This document shows positions 11,601-23,264 of a stretch of 64,000 nucleotides of DNA, one piece after another (position 1 is the stretch's first letter; each line of letters opens with the position of its first letter). The translations under genes and the position numbers were made by a program. The DNA is from Petrosia ficiformis. Taxonomy: Eukaryota > Porifera > Demospongiae > Haplosclerida > Petrosiidae. The notes beneath the pieces were generated by a model. It worked only from the letters and a program-made list of their open reading frames with translations. It searched no databases and was not told the DNA's origin. The stretch is taken from contig OX345643.1 in NCBI GenBank assembly GCA_947044365.1, forward strand, positions 6,357,001 through 6,421,000. Reading direction: 5' to 3'.

Positions 11601-14600
11601 TGTGTCTTGCACACACACACACTGCATACAACAGGTACGAACGTCTCAGAACAGAATTTGAAGAATTTCAAGAGAATAGTCAAGAGCTAGAGGCAGAGCT
11701 TGAGGCATCTTTAGAACAAACAGAATCTAAGAACAGAGATTTACAAGCTAAGCTACAAAGATTAGAAGATGAAAATGACTCGCTAAAAGTAAGTACATTA
11801 TTAATATGGACATATTAATATTATTATTTATTTTATAATTCTAATTATGTACATAATATTTGTTTATGTGTTGTCGTGACTATTTCCAATTATTGTTTAT
11901 TGACATATACATAATGACATATGAACATATCTGTCGTTTATTTTACATGCAAACTACATTTATGATAATACATCCTTTTTTAAGGCCCACAGTGCCATCC
12001 CTATGATTTCTTTACACGGGGTCAAATCTACAGTATACATGTATTTATATGTTTCGTCACATCTGCGTTGTATGTATATGAAGTTAAGGAAGGTGTGTTA
12101 TTCCCAGGGGGCTTGGTCAATTAATGAACATAATGTGTGTAATAGAACGGGTGCTCGAGCAGAAAAGGGATACTTTTTCTCTATAATTATATCTTGTTTT
12201 GGTGTACCTATTACTACTTAAGTACATGTACATGGTACAATGTATTATTAATAATTATTATTATATTTTTATGGCCCGTAGGGCCATCCCTATGATTGCT
12301 TTCCCATGGGTTCGAACTATATATATATATATTTTTATTTTTTTAATTTTTTCTTGTGTCCACTTCGCGAGTATGCGTTGTATACGTAGCTAAGGAAGTT
12401 GTGTCATTCCCGGGGGCTCGGTCAATTAATGGGCGTGGCGCGTAATAGAACGCGCGCTCGAATTCAGCAGAAAGAAAGCATAAAGACCCAAGTAGCTTAC
12501 GTAGAAACTGGAACTAATAGCTAGCTATTCTGCCTGAAATATATTCCTAAAGTTCTACAAGGTCCTTTGAAAGGTAAGGAGAGTAGATAATCAAAATAAT
12601 AACTATAATAGGGTGTTGTGTTTCAGTCATGATAAAGTCAGCCATGATTACTGAATGCTGGACACCATAAAGCAATCATAGGGATACCTTTTTCTCTATA
12701 TACACTTGTTAGTATATGTACATGTATTTAATACTATATATGTACATGTACTTAATACTGTATATGTACATGTACTTAATACAGTATATACATGTACATG
12801 TACTTAATACAGTGTATACATGTACATGTACATGCATGGTATATTAGCTACAGTGTCGACAATAATTTTTATCACAGCTGTGATTATTTGTGAGGTCAAA
12901 CCTCAGTTGATATAGGAACAAACCAGTCACTAGAATAACCTGCTTGTAATAAGTATATCTTTTGTGCGCTTTATATGTGAAGTTGTCGTGTGACTAACCC
13001 CATATTCTCTGTAATTTGTTGTGTCATTTGCATTTACAAACGCAGGTGATCATTTATAAATGCACGTTGTCATTTATAAATGCATGTTGTCATTTATAAA
13101 TGCAGGTGATCATTTATAAATGCATGTTGTCATTTATAAATGTAACCCATTATTTATTTATATACATGTTATTATTTATATATGTGAACCACCATTTATA
13201 TATGCAGGTCAGCATTTATAAATGGTAAGAATTTATATAGTTTTGGTACAAACAGCACCCCATGATAATAATTAGCCATTCTAGTCATCTTTTATCTAAT
13301 CATCCTACATATGTACATGTATATGTATATAAATCTTGTACAAGACATGTATATATACATGTATATTATATACATGTACATGTGCATGTACCTGTATATG
13401 TATATATACAGGTATATTATATACATGTACATGTACAGGTACATGTCTTGTACATGTACAGGTACATGTCTTGTACATGTACCTGTATATACCTCAGTAC
13501 ATGTGCATCTATACTACTCTACTTTTGTAAATGTACATATATATTCATCTCTTACTACTAGATGTATATGTATATCATCTCTTACTTCCCGAATGTCTTT
13601 TTAAGGCCACATGTTTATTCTGCCTGTGTATATGATTATAGTTTCTTTGTGTTTATTTATCTATCCATCTACATACATGTATCTATCTATGTACCTACTG
13701 ACTTTTCTATCTGTCTATCTATCTATTTATGTATCTATCTATCCTTTAGTCTAGACTAGATTCACAATCCAATGAAGCTTATGTAACTATTGCTACATTA
13801 CAAGCAGAGAAAGCAGATCTTTTACAAATGAAAGACTCTATGATAAGATACATAAGAGAAGTTGAACAGATCAATGATGATTTAGAGCGTGGAAAGAGGT
13901 GAGTATTGTGTGATAACAGTTCTAAGTCATTAGTATATGACTAACACATCTTTTAGTAGTTAACTAATCACAGCTCTGCTGCAATATCTATAAAGTGTCA
14001 TTTTTATTTCAATTAAAATACTTTAGTAAGCCTAACAAGGATTTAGCCAAAGCTCAGACAAAGGTAGGTGGTTATGTTAAAAGTATGACCACATCAACGA
14101 CCTGATTGAATTTCTATGACCGCATAAAGGAATTGAAAATTTTAAAACAAGGAAAGTGGGTCGCCCACTTGCCATTTGGCTAAAACCCTTATTTTTTAAA
14201 CTACAACTAAAATGTTTGGCATATGCAAAATATCTAATATCATACATAATACAGTGTTTCCCACAAATGTACCTGATACTGCCCACCTTTCCATCTTAAA
14301 CTATGTTGAAATATAATATTTTACAGCAGTGATTGAACAATGTTGATGAAATGTCATACACCACTGAGGCACTTCTCCACCAGTTTTATCCTTGGAGAAA
14401 CACATCAGATAGTTATCATAATAAATTTCACCCACAGTCTCTGATGTATTTTAATCATTTTACTAATGTTATATGTGTATATGCCTCTTTGATCAACTAA
14501 CTCTACAAGGTGTTTAGTAGTAGTTATAAGATTTGTCACTTGTTAAAACAAGCTAGTCATGTTTTTATGTTCTTTTAACAGTTTCTGTACATTGAATAAA

Positions 14601-17600
14601 TCCATTTTCATCTTGTATTTACTATTTATATGTGATTAGTATAATCATTACCACTTTTGTGTATCCTTGTGTCATGACTTGATGTGTGTGTGTGTGTCCT
14701 TATATACATAAATACGTTTGTATTTGTGTCCATAATTATATGTATGTACAAACATACATGTATATATACACAAACATACATTTGAGATCAAAGATGATGT
14801 GTACCTATAGACATGTCCAAATAACAAAATTGCATTTATTGTGTAGATTTTATTGGCACTAAATTACACAATTATATGTAACCATGGATACGAAAATCAG
14901 TCATTTTGGCAAATATAAAACCTGGCATCGACCACAGCAACACGAACTACAAGACTACAACACTCATGTGGTCCAAACTCAAGATGATACGTTACACACA
15001 GCCACAAGGAGTTTTGCTTTTCCGGAAATATATTCATTATAACACGCCTACTTGTGCTATAACAGATTTATAATCCCCTCGCCCATGGTTTGGTGATTAT
15101 AAATCTGATATACCACTCATAGGTATGTTATAACATACACATACATGTACATGTATATATACAACCAATATCACAATACATTGTGCTGTACAGTATAATA
15201 ATGTATGACAGTGTGATAACTGTATAATACACATCGAGATGTGTATAAATCACATTACATCTATATCACAATGTACATTAATTACACTAACCATATCATA
15301 ATACATTGATATTTAATTATAGTTACATCAATTAAACACACCCACACTATAATACATTGAGATGGTAATATTTGTAAAACAGTTAATAAATGACAGTCAA
15401 CAGAAGCCCAGCTAATTAACTCAATAATAATACAAATATCATAAATATGTGAGCGTACACATAACTGTGAAGATTAGTCATTTGGCAAATAAGAATTTTG
15501 TCATCAAACAGTTATATTAAAACAGGCGTTACTCGGCCATTCATACAGGAAAAAAAACTCAATATGGTACCTAGGTGGACCAATAGTTGCTTACCTGGAT
15601 ACTGGCTACCTGTACAAAGTGACGATTCATAAAGCCTATGGTTACTTGGTGGATATATATATATTTATAGCACTTTGACGCCTAACATCAAAGGTACCGA
15701 CTGATCTATATTTTCCATATAGCACACTTTTTTGACCACATCCTGTTCTATATTTTCCGGATGTTGTTTATAACACTAGAAAACAACGCGCTTACCTCGG
15801 GTTTAGTGCAAGAATGCTAAGTACTTCATTCTTCTTCTCCATTGTATTAATCCAAAGTACTAATACTGTACTATAAACCAGTTAAAGCACCGGTTTCGCT
15901 CGTGTTGTCTTGGAAAATATAGCACTGGGGGTGGGGTCTCGAAGCCTCATAAAGCACTCGGCTAAGCCTCGTGCTTTATGAGCTTCTCGACCCCACCCCT
16001 CGTGCTATATTTTCCATACAACACTCGCACCGGTGCTTTAACTAATACATATATATTATGTATATATAATATAAATTGTATTATTATGTGTTGTGTTTTT
16101 AATTACTGTAGAGTTACTGTATCTTCTTTGGATGATTTTGAATCCAAGTTAAATCAGGTGAAGGAATTTAATTTTATAAGTCTGTTCATACCACATGAGA
16201 ATCTAAACATTTACATAAAATGTACTAAATTTCTATCCATCTCTAGGCATTTGAAAAGAATGCATTACTAGAAAGTGAACTTGATGAGAAAGAACAGTTA
16301 TCTGTAATGTGTCAGAGACTAAAGGATGAAGTCCGGGGTATGTACTACATAGACAAGCAAACAGAATGAATAGATCATTTGTTGACCAAGATCACTCTAT
16401 TTCTACTGTACTGTAGTTAATATATATACTGTACTTTAGTTAATATATACTGTACTGTAGTTAATATATACTGTACTGTAGTTAATATATATACTGTACT
16501 GTAGTTAATATATACTGTACCATAGTTAATATATACTGTACTATAGTTAATATATATACTGTACTGTAGTTAATATATACTGTACTGTAGTTAATATATA
16601 CTGTACTATAGTTAATATATACTGTACTGTAGTTAATATATATACTGTACTGTAGTTAATTTATATGCTGTACTGTAGTTAATATATATTGTACTGTAGT
16701 TAATATATTTTGTACTGTAGTTAATATATACTGTACTGTAGTTAATTTACAACATATCCTCATTCTTTTGGTTTTAAAGTTGTTGTCATAGAATCATGCA
16801 CATTGTTTAAATAACTGCTGCATATAATGAAGAAATAACATTTTCTATGCCTTAGGAATGTAACCAGGTGAGTTTGTAGGATTTCCTTTGCTTAGCTATT
16901 GAGTTTGTGATTGCATTAGCAGATCACGTACTATGTATTTAATGAAATTCCATTGAAAACTGTAAACAACTTTCAATTTCAAACAGAATTTAGTATCCTT
17001 ATAAATTCAGGGGTGTGGAAACATAGAGCTGACTGCCGGACATTTTGAGCTATTTTCATCACTCTTGTCCTGCTCCTCACATACTTTGTATACAACTTAG
17101 TTTCAATTTACCGGACATTCACTGATTATAATATTGGATATATCTAGTTTATGTATGTAGTCTATGTATAGAAGTATATCAGTACAGGGTCCTTGTCTGA
17201 ACTCAGAAATATTTCCATCTTTAGATCTCAGATCTGAACTAGAGATAAAAGTTAAAAAACAAACTGATATTGGAGATGATGAGTTAAGCAATAAGCATCA
17301 CTCATCTCTCCTGACTGCACATACTTCAACAGTATCTGTTGGCGTGAGTACATCACCATTAGTGAAATCAACACCAGTGGGAACACCCAATAAGCACCCT
17401 GCAATCCATCAGCCTCAACCAATCACTCCTTCTGCACGTTTGTCTGCTTTAAACATGGTTGGAGATCTGTTGAGGAAAGTTGGTGTAAGTTATATCATTA
17501 TTATAATAATTATTTGTAGTATTTGTGGTTTTCTTTATTTTAGGCTCTAGAGACCAGATTAGCATCTTGTCGTACAAATATATCTAAAGAAACAATGACA

Positions 17601-18097
17601 ATGAGACATAATAGAACAGGGAGTCCTATTTCTGATTCACCAAGGTAGAGTTTAGATTTTTAAATTGACCTCATCTTGTAAAATGAAGTTGTTACCTTTG
17701 GTACGGGAAGTTAATGAACTACATTGTGTATAGTTATCAATGATTAGACTTTCCTGATACCCAATTCTTCCTTTAAAAATTGCCTCATTTTAATTCAATG
17801 GTTGATTTTCCGAACAAAAACAAGATTTCTTTCAATAAATTTGATCATGTGACCATCCATAGATTAGTCATTTTGTTTCTGGGGAAAAAACATTTATAAT
17901 TACCTTTCTATTCGCCCATCTTGTACAGGAAGCCAACTAGAAAGAGCAACTGTTATTACACACTCTCCAAAAGTCTTACCTAATTTTATTTTGTCTACAG
18001 AGTAAAACGTATGCATATGCAGAAATTAAATGGAGAAACGCCACCCATAGTACCTCCTCAACCAACCGCTGGCAACTTAACAAAGATAACCGTGTAA
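8700..18097 (+). CDS. NDEL1: NudE family dynein regulator (NDE1/NDEL1)
   Basis: A coiled-coil adaptor that links LIS1 to cytoplasmic dynein in nuclear migration and spindle positioning. Coding exons: 8700-8788, 11635-11788, 13750-13898, 16112-16157, 16247-16337, 17225-17484, 17544-17644 and 18001-18097; about 328 codons, phases consistent throughout (NDEL1 is about 345 aa). Diagnostic blocks: EELEYWKDQALQLRNE; SQELEAELEASLEQTESKNR; RYIREVEQINDDLERGKR; VSSLDDFESKLNQ; AFEKNALLESELDEKEQLS; and the C-terminal TPSARLSALNMVGDLLRKVG followed by ALETRLASCR. The LIS1-binding coiled coil covers about residues 10-180; the tail is Ser/Pro/Thr-rich. The start follows a spliced 5' noncoding exon. Introns 1-3 total about 7 kb, far longer than others here, and are full of minisatellites and foldback elements. 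One ancestor-like NudE gene is expected outside vertebrates, so the NDE1/NDEL1 choice is nominal. Confidence 0.9.
9636..9985. repeat. 37-bp minisatellite in NDE1-like intron 1
   Basis: About ten copies of GACACTGGGGAGCCCAATAT plus TCCCTTACATTCTATGT (37 bp), with shorter 29-bp variants that lack TTACATTC. Confidence 0.92.
10255..10475. repeat. AATAGT-rich 69-bp tandem repeat, NDE1-like intron 1
   Basis: Two full and one partial copy of a 69-bp unit built from AATAGT triplets plus the marker CAATCTCAATGCTGAGG. More AATAGT tracts continue in scattered form to about 10760. Confidence 0.88.
10805..11130. repeat. 26-bp ACATACATGTACATAC-type array, NDE1-like intron 1
   Basis: About twelve copies of a 26-bp unit: ACATACATGTACATACATAC plus ATAGTT. 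Self-complementary TACATGTA cores are present in each. Confidence 0.9.
11985..12180. repeat. Diverged/deleted copy of the 12286-12685 element
   Basis: Starts AAGGCCCACAGTGCCATCCC, followed by TATGATTTCTTT. It shares internal blocks with the neighbouring element (GCGTTGTATGTATA, TTCCCAGGGGGCTTGGTCAA, AATAGAACG) and ends GGGATACTTTTTCTCTATA, as the other copy does. An internal part next to its right end is missing. Confidence 0.65.
12286..12685. mobile_element. MITE-like element with 17-bp terminal inverted repeats
   Basis: A perfect 17-bp inverted repeat bounds a 400-bp non-coding segment: ATCCCTATGATTGCTTT at 12286-12302 and its complement at 12669-12685. The interior is more GC-rich than its surroundings (GGCGTGGCGCG, GAACGCGCGCTCGAATTC). 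No ORF. Sits in NDE1-like intron 2. The superfamily is not identified. Confidence 0.65.
12712..12836. repeat. TATATGTACATGTACTTAATAC tandem repeat
   Basis: About five copies of a 22-24-bp unit in NDE1-like intron 2. Confidence 0.85.
13025..13230. repeat. 20-bp CATTTATAAATGCATGTTGT array
   Basis: About nine copies, alternating GCAGGTGAT and GCATGTTGT variants. Each unit contains the self-complementary CATTTATAAATG. Confidence 0.88.
13300..13500. repeat. TACATGTA/ACCTGTAT palindrome-rich tract
   Basis: Interleaved TACATGTACAGGTACATG units, with CTTGTACA spacers repeated at 13444 and 13470. Strongly self-complementary, with no coding potential beyond low-complexity frames. Confidence 0.8.
15025..15140. 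repeat. Small foldback element, NDE1-like intron 3
   Basis: ATAACAGATTTATAATC on the left is mirrored by GATTATAAATCTGATAT on the right. The outer arms (ATTATAACACGCCTACTTGTG versus the complement of CACTCATAGGTATGTTATAAC) also pair imperfectly. About 110 bp in total, MITE-like. Confidence 0.6.
15881..16042. repeat. 162-bp long hairpin (foldback) upstream of an NDE1-like exon
   Basis: Left arm 15881-15957 (starts GTTAAAGCACCGG, ends CATAAAGCAC) and right arm 15971-16042 (starts GTGCTTTATG, ends CCGGTGCTTTAAC) are near-perfect complements around a 13-nt loop. The arms share GGAAAATATAGCAC and GGGGTGGGGTC blocks. It is GC-richer than its surroundings and ends 70 bp before the exon at 16112. 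Related pieces (CTATATTTTCC) occur at about 15710-15760. Confidence 0.85.
16395..16750. repeat. 21-23-bp CTGTACTGTAGTTAATATATA array
   Basis: About seventeen copies of CTGTACTGTAGTTAATATA with one or two extra TA units, in the intron between the exons ending at 16337 and starting at 17225. Confidence 0.92.
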
Positions 18098-18866
18098 TGA
18101 TTCATCATATAACTATATTACTTGTGCTGTTCCTCAATGCATTCACATCATGTGTTTATTTATACATTTCTTAACTCTAATAACATAACAACACTGGGAA
18201 GTAACTATATATACTGTGTTTGGATACTTGATATTTTATTTTATGTTTTATTAATCATCTTTCTGGTTTGAAAATTATAAAGTTGTAGATTATTTGTAAG
18301 CTGTTTGAGTTTTGCATATTTCTCTCTGTGTTTTTACGTGGCTATTAGTGCTGTTTTAAAAGTTATAAAACCAGTCTATAACTTCGTAACACACAGCAAC
18401 ATGTTAATATTTAGACTCCATTGCCATGGCAACTAGCTGTAGTCTATTTTCATAGACTCCAAAAATTATTATATTTTGTCAACCACTCCAACAAAAAGGC
18501 TTCATTATATAAACTTGGACTATAAATAAAGTTTATGATTAGAAAGTCCATTAAAATTGCTTTTATGGTCTAGCCACTCCTTGGCTTTGCGTCAGAGTGA
18601 ATAGGCCACACTTACATACATTTACAAATGGAGATAAATGAGACTTTTAACAAAATTACTTTATGATAGTGTATTGTGTCATTAACTTTTATACTCGAAA
18701 TAAAAAAAAACGATATAAATATATATACAGCCTCTTCATAATAGTGAGTATAATTATCTATTCACAACATGACTTAAATAATGAAATCCTCTACTTAATA
18801 TACTTTATTATTAATAGGTATACAATTACAAAACTAGAAATAAAAAAAAAAACAGTTCTCTTTAGT
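18098..18866. other. Convergent 3' region NDE1-like / dynein heavy chain A
   Basis: 769 bp holding both 3' UTRs. AATAAA at about 18525 (in CTATAAATAAAG) can serve the + gene. TTTATT at 18804-18809 reads AATAAA on the - strand, about 60 bp past the dynein stop. Nothing else is recognised. Confidence 0.6.
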
Positions 18867-21800
18867 TTACATGCTTAAGAGTAGAGCCACACCAGCGATA
18901 ATCCACTTGGCTGCTTTCTCTTTTGTCTTTAAGTTGAAAGTCCATACAAATGTTGGACCTCGTACATGTGTTTTGTATACTGGACACTCGTAGATATTCT
19001 TGGTCTCCTGTTTATCGACTGGAATAGCCTTGATGAAAATCACTGGCAGGGATGGAGTTAAGTCCTTAAGATGAGCTTCTTGGATTAGACCAGTCTGTGT
19101 GTCCCAGCGAGCTCCCTCCATGAAAAAGCCATGCACATATGCTCCCTCTCTTGGTGGACTACTGAAATCTTCCTTGTTCTTTTTACTAACATCACATTGT
19201 AGACACATCTTGTCCAGTGGCCATTCGTTTTTACGTGCCATAGACTGCATGATAGCTGTAAGGAAGGATTGAGGATTAAAGAAACCAGCCAACCAGATAC
19301 AGACTGGCATATTGAAGTCAGATACCCAGCTCTCCAGTTCTCGAATACGTTGAAGAAGATCAGCATACCATGCAGTGAGACCATTCATTGATGGATAGGC
19401 TCTCTTGGTCCAGCTGTCTGGGACTTTATCAAAGAACAAAGCATTTTGTAGATTCTCCATATCTGCAGTGATAGTCAGTTCACCCTAAGAGATGAAGAGT
19501 AAACATTTATATTAGCTGCGATTAATCATTGAAGATGGTTACACAAGACTAATAGACTTATACACACACATGACTATTGAACTGGTGGTGTTGGACAATG
19601 GACATTGTTATGAACTTATCATAAATAGATTTTAGATCTTCACTATATTACATGATTATTGTTCATTGATAGTTCTGTATAATATTGTCTCTATTTTAAC
19701 TGTCTCCTGTCTGTCTCTTGTGTCTCTATATAAACACTTGCAATTACTGTGTCTTGTTACAGTACAAACCTTTAATCCTAGATCAAGTTCTTTAAGTGAA
19801 CGTCTTATTTCTTGTGTGAGACCATTCATTCTCTCACACTCTTGTAAAGCAACCAGAACATATGGAGTCTTTTCTTCAGCTCGAGCAAACAGTTCCACCA
19901 TATTAAACTGTTCTGGAAGCCTCTCCAGTATTTCATCAAGGATTGTTTTAACTTTTTCTTCCCTACTTGTAGATGCTCCAGCACCACTGGAGGAATCCCT
20001 GGGCTGCATTTCTAGAACTGTACGGAATAGTTTTTCGCTAGTAATTGTCAGAAACCCAATCTCGGCATTTGGATGGAGTCCATACAGGGTGGGACTCTCA
20101 GGAGGCAAATTATCATCAATGTACTTATGATATGCTACATAGTCACTATTAGGTGGAGTGGGGAATCCAGGAGCAAACAGCAAATCTCCATCAATCTGGA
20201 AATAAATATTTTATCATAGTTGATGAACATATAGAAATGGTATTTATTAGAAGTAAAGTTGTATGTACCTGCTCTGGTTTCATGAATTCTTCAAGGTATG
20301 TTTTACACAGTTTCCTGTCCCAATCATCAGTGATGTGTCCTCCGTACATGATCTCACCAAACAAGTATCTCAAGTCAGTCCATGGAACCTATAGACAAAC
20401 AAATCATTAGTGATGAAGCAATGCTAAAACGAATTACCATACAATCATTATATCTGAATGCATGCATGTACAAAACACAAAGTTAGATTGATGGAATAAT
20501 TTACAGTAATTTGTAGTTCTCACACAAACCTTTGCATTAGCTTCCAAATAGTTATAAAGTACATTAACACTAATAGTGAGATCTCCAGTGTTGTATGGAT
20601 AGGAACGATTCCACCCTTGAGGTCCAAACTTACGTCTTTCAATAACACATGCATGAAAGTAGACAAGTGAGAACAGAATGCTCTTAAATTCATTTTCCTT
20701 TGAACACATTTCAAGAGTATCCTTTAGTGGTGGAGAAGGAAGAGGTAAAGCAAAATGAAAGTGATGTGGTGGCTGCTAACAATACCTGATTAAAATTATC
20801 CAAAGCTTTGTGTAAGTTAGCAATCATTCCTGTTGGCGGTTCATTAGTAATCTTTATACTGGACTCCAATACTCCTTGAGGAATTATGTGTCCAGAAACA
20901 TCAGCTGCAGGCTCAGCGGACATGTACACACGATAATTTGCATTACTACCTTCACCATAATGTTCTAGTAATTTCTCTAATTTGGGGAGCCATCTTGCTA
21001 CAAGATGAATATTCTGCAGAAGAATAGAAAGATAGCATGCACTGTTTTTATTATACAAGAGTTCACTGACTTGTAGAATGACCCAATGTCCTTCTTTAGA
21101 TGCAAGTTCCAGTGCTTTCTCAGCTACAATTTCTTGACCCTGAAAATGAAGTTGAAACAGTCACATAGCAGTAATGATATTAAACTTTACTGAACTTTAC
21201 CTGGCCAAGTGACACATTGTGAAAGTTCTTAAGATCTGCAGTGTATCCCAACTTCAGTCCAAGAGCCTCTACATCTTTGAGTGGATCCACACCAGGACTG
21301 AGTACAAAGAAGACAGGAGTTGCCGGGCCACTCTCTTTATATGAATCTTCAAATGGAGTTGTTTGTTTCTTGACATATTTAGAACCTAGTTTCTCTTCAA
21401 CATACAACCTAGAGATAACAAATAGATTTTTCTGATATCATAATATGATTTACTCACATAACAGCATAGGTCATTCTGTCTGGTCTAAGAGCTCTCATCA
21501 TGCATAACTTTTGTAATGATGTCTTGTTCTTCCATTCTCCTGGAAACTTCTCATTTTCTGGTGTCTCGCTGTCCACAAACTTCTTCCAACGTTTAGCAGA
21601 ACCTAGATTAACAATTACACAATATATACACATATATAGACTGGAGTATGACTGATGGTATGTACCTTCAATATCTCTGTCAAGATTCCTAAACTGATCC
21701 ATGTTAGAGATAGCCTTGATACCACCCCAACTATTATGAGACAGAAAATCAACAGGACTTGTGACATTTGGGACCACTGGAAAACGAAGCAAGAAGTCTA

Positions 21801-23264
21801 GTTCTGTGGGGTCTATGGCTTTTCCCATTAATAAAACCTAACGAAGAGATCATATGGATATGTGAATGGATTTACTAACTAATGATGCAGTGGAGCTAAC
21901 TTGGAATGTCACTTGTGATGTAAAAGTAAGTTTATCTCTTTCAAACAATCCTCTTGTAGTATACATGTATACAAAGTAAGTTATACTATCAATGAGATTA
22001 GCTACACGCTCCTTCACATCTTCAGATTTCTCTGCTTTGTCAATAGCATTTTGAAAGACAACACTAAAGGCCTGTGAAGAATTAATAAAAGTAAATGTAA
22101 AACGAATATTTACATTTTCATACCTTTAATGAAAATTGATAAAGTGGATTAATTTTACATAAGTCATTCAGAATGAAGTACAGTAAAGATGCTCGAGTAG
22201 CTGCAGGCCTGTAACTCTCTCTAGCCTCGTTAATCTTCTTCTCTGTTATTTTAGCTTCTTCAACCTGTGGTAGTATTATTTTAAGTAATATGGTTTTTAC
22301 AATATTATAGCTACCTTCTTTTCAATCTCCTGTGCAGTCTTCTTTGTGGTCTCCAAGTTTTCAACCAAGGCTGTATCTCCTAGGAAGTTACCACCAGCAG
22401 AAGAAAGACGAGAAAGAAGAGAATCCTCCAGTTCCTTCAACTTGATCTTGAATTCATTCTGTTGTCGTGTCAATTCAGCCTGTGAATATGTAAGCACATG
22501 ATATTAATAATGTATCTATTATGTAATTATTAATACTATAACTATATATTACAACTGATGATGCTATAATATTATCACCTTTGTCTTTTCAAGGTCTGGT
22601 CTTTCTGTAGCAACAACTTCAGCTAGCAGCTGATCTTCCAGACCATCTCTAGTAACAGTGAAGTTAATAAGTGTTGCTTGAGCCTGCATTTCTGGTTTGT
22701 AGTGAGGATTGGCAAGTTTTGTCTGAATAATCATCCTGAACCTATCAAACAGGTTTGACACGTATCAAATACTTATCTGCATGACTTGTCAGAGATAATA
22801 TACTCACTTGGGATGATATTCCACTTCCTTGTCACCAATTTTAATATATCGTCCCTTCTTGATGGTGAGTCGACCCAGCAGTGGATCCAGTACAGCATCA
22901 ATGGATTCTCCAATGTTCTCCAGTAAAAGACAGTCACCATTAGAAACAGCTCTTTCTATTGCATCCAGGTAACTACAAAAACATAAATTGATCAATGAAT
23001 GGATCCATCTGATTTTAAAACTTCTCACCCTTTTGCTCCTAATCGAACCACTTTAAGATCTTCTCCTACTCTAGTTTTGATCCACTTAATACCTTGTAAC
23101 TGAGGATCAATCATAAGTGGCCAACGTTCAGCATTTGTTAGAATTGTTGCATTTTCAATAGACATTCTGTCACTGGGAAGATTTTCATTGTTCCATTTTG
23201 CTATTGTGGCTGCATCAGTGAGAAGTGAGAGAACATCTAGTCCTTCAGTCATTGGGATGGCAGG
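18867..23264 (-). other. Copy A AAA5, AAA6 and C-terminal domain (exons 45-59)
   Basis: Exons 23264-23029, 22972-22808, 22741-22579, 22479-22315, 22264-22124, 22071-21901, 21837-21666, 21602-21458, 21408-21201, 21139-21071, 21013-20786, 20721-20530, 20388-20269, 20195-19770 and 19484-18867. AAA6 contains [18 protein letters not shown] and GHWVILQNIHL. The C-terminal cap contains [18 protein letters not shown] and [12 protein letters not shown]. Confidence 0.88.

Noticed and set aside
14028..14062. Possible small exon in NDE1-like intron 3 (acceptor TTTAG, donor AAG|GTAGGT)
   Set aside because: Including it breaks the frame into the next exon (stop within eight codons), while joining 13898 directly to 16112 gives the conserved NudE sequence.
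19666..20130. 154-codon + strand frame opposite dynein A
   Set aside because: It is the antisense shadow of exon 58; similar antisense frames mirror many dynein exons in both copies.
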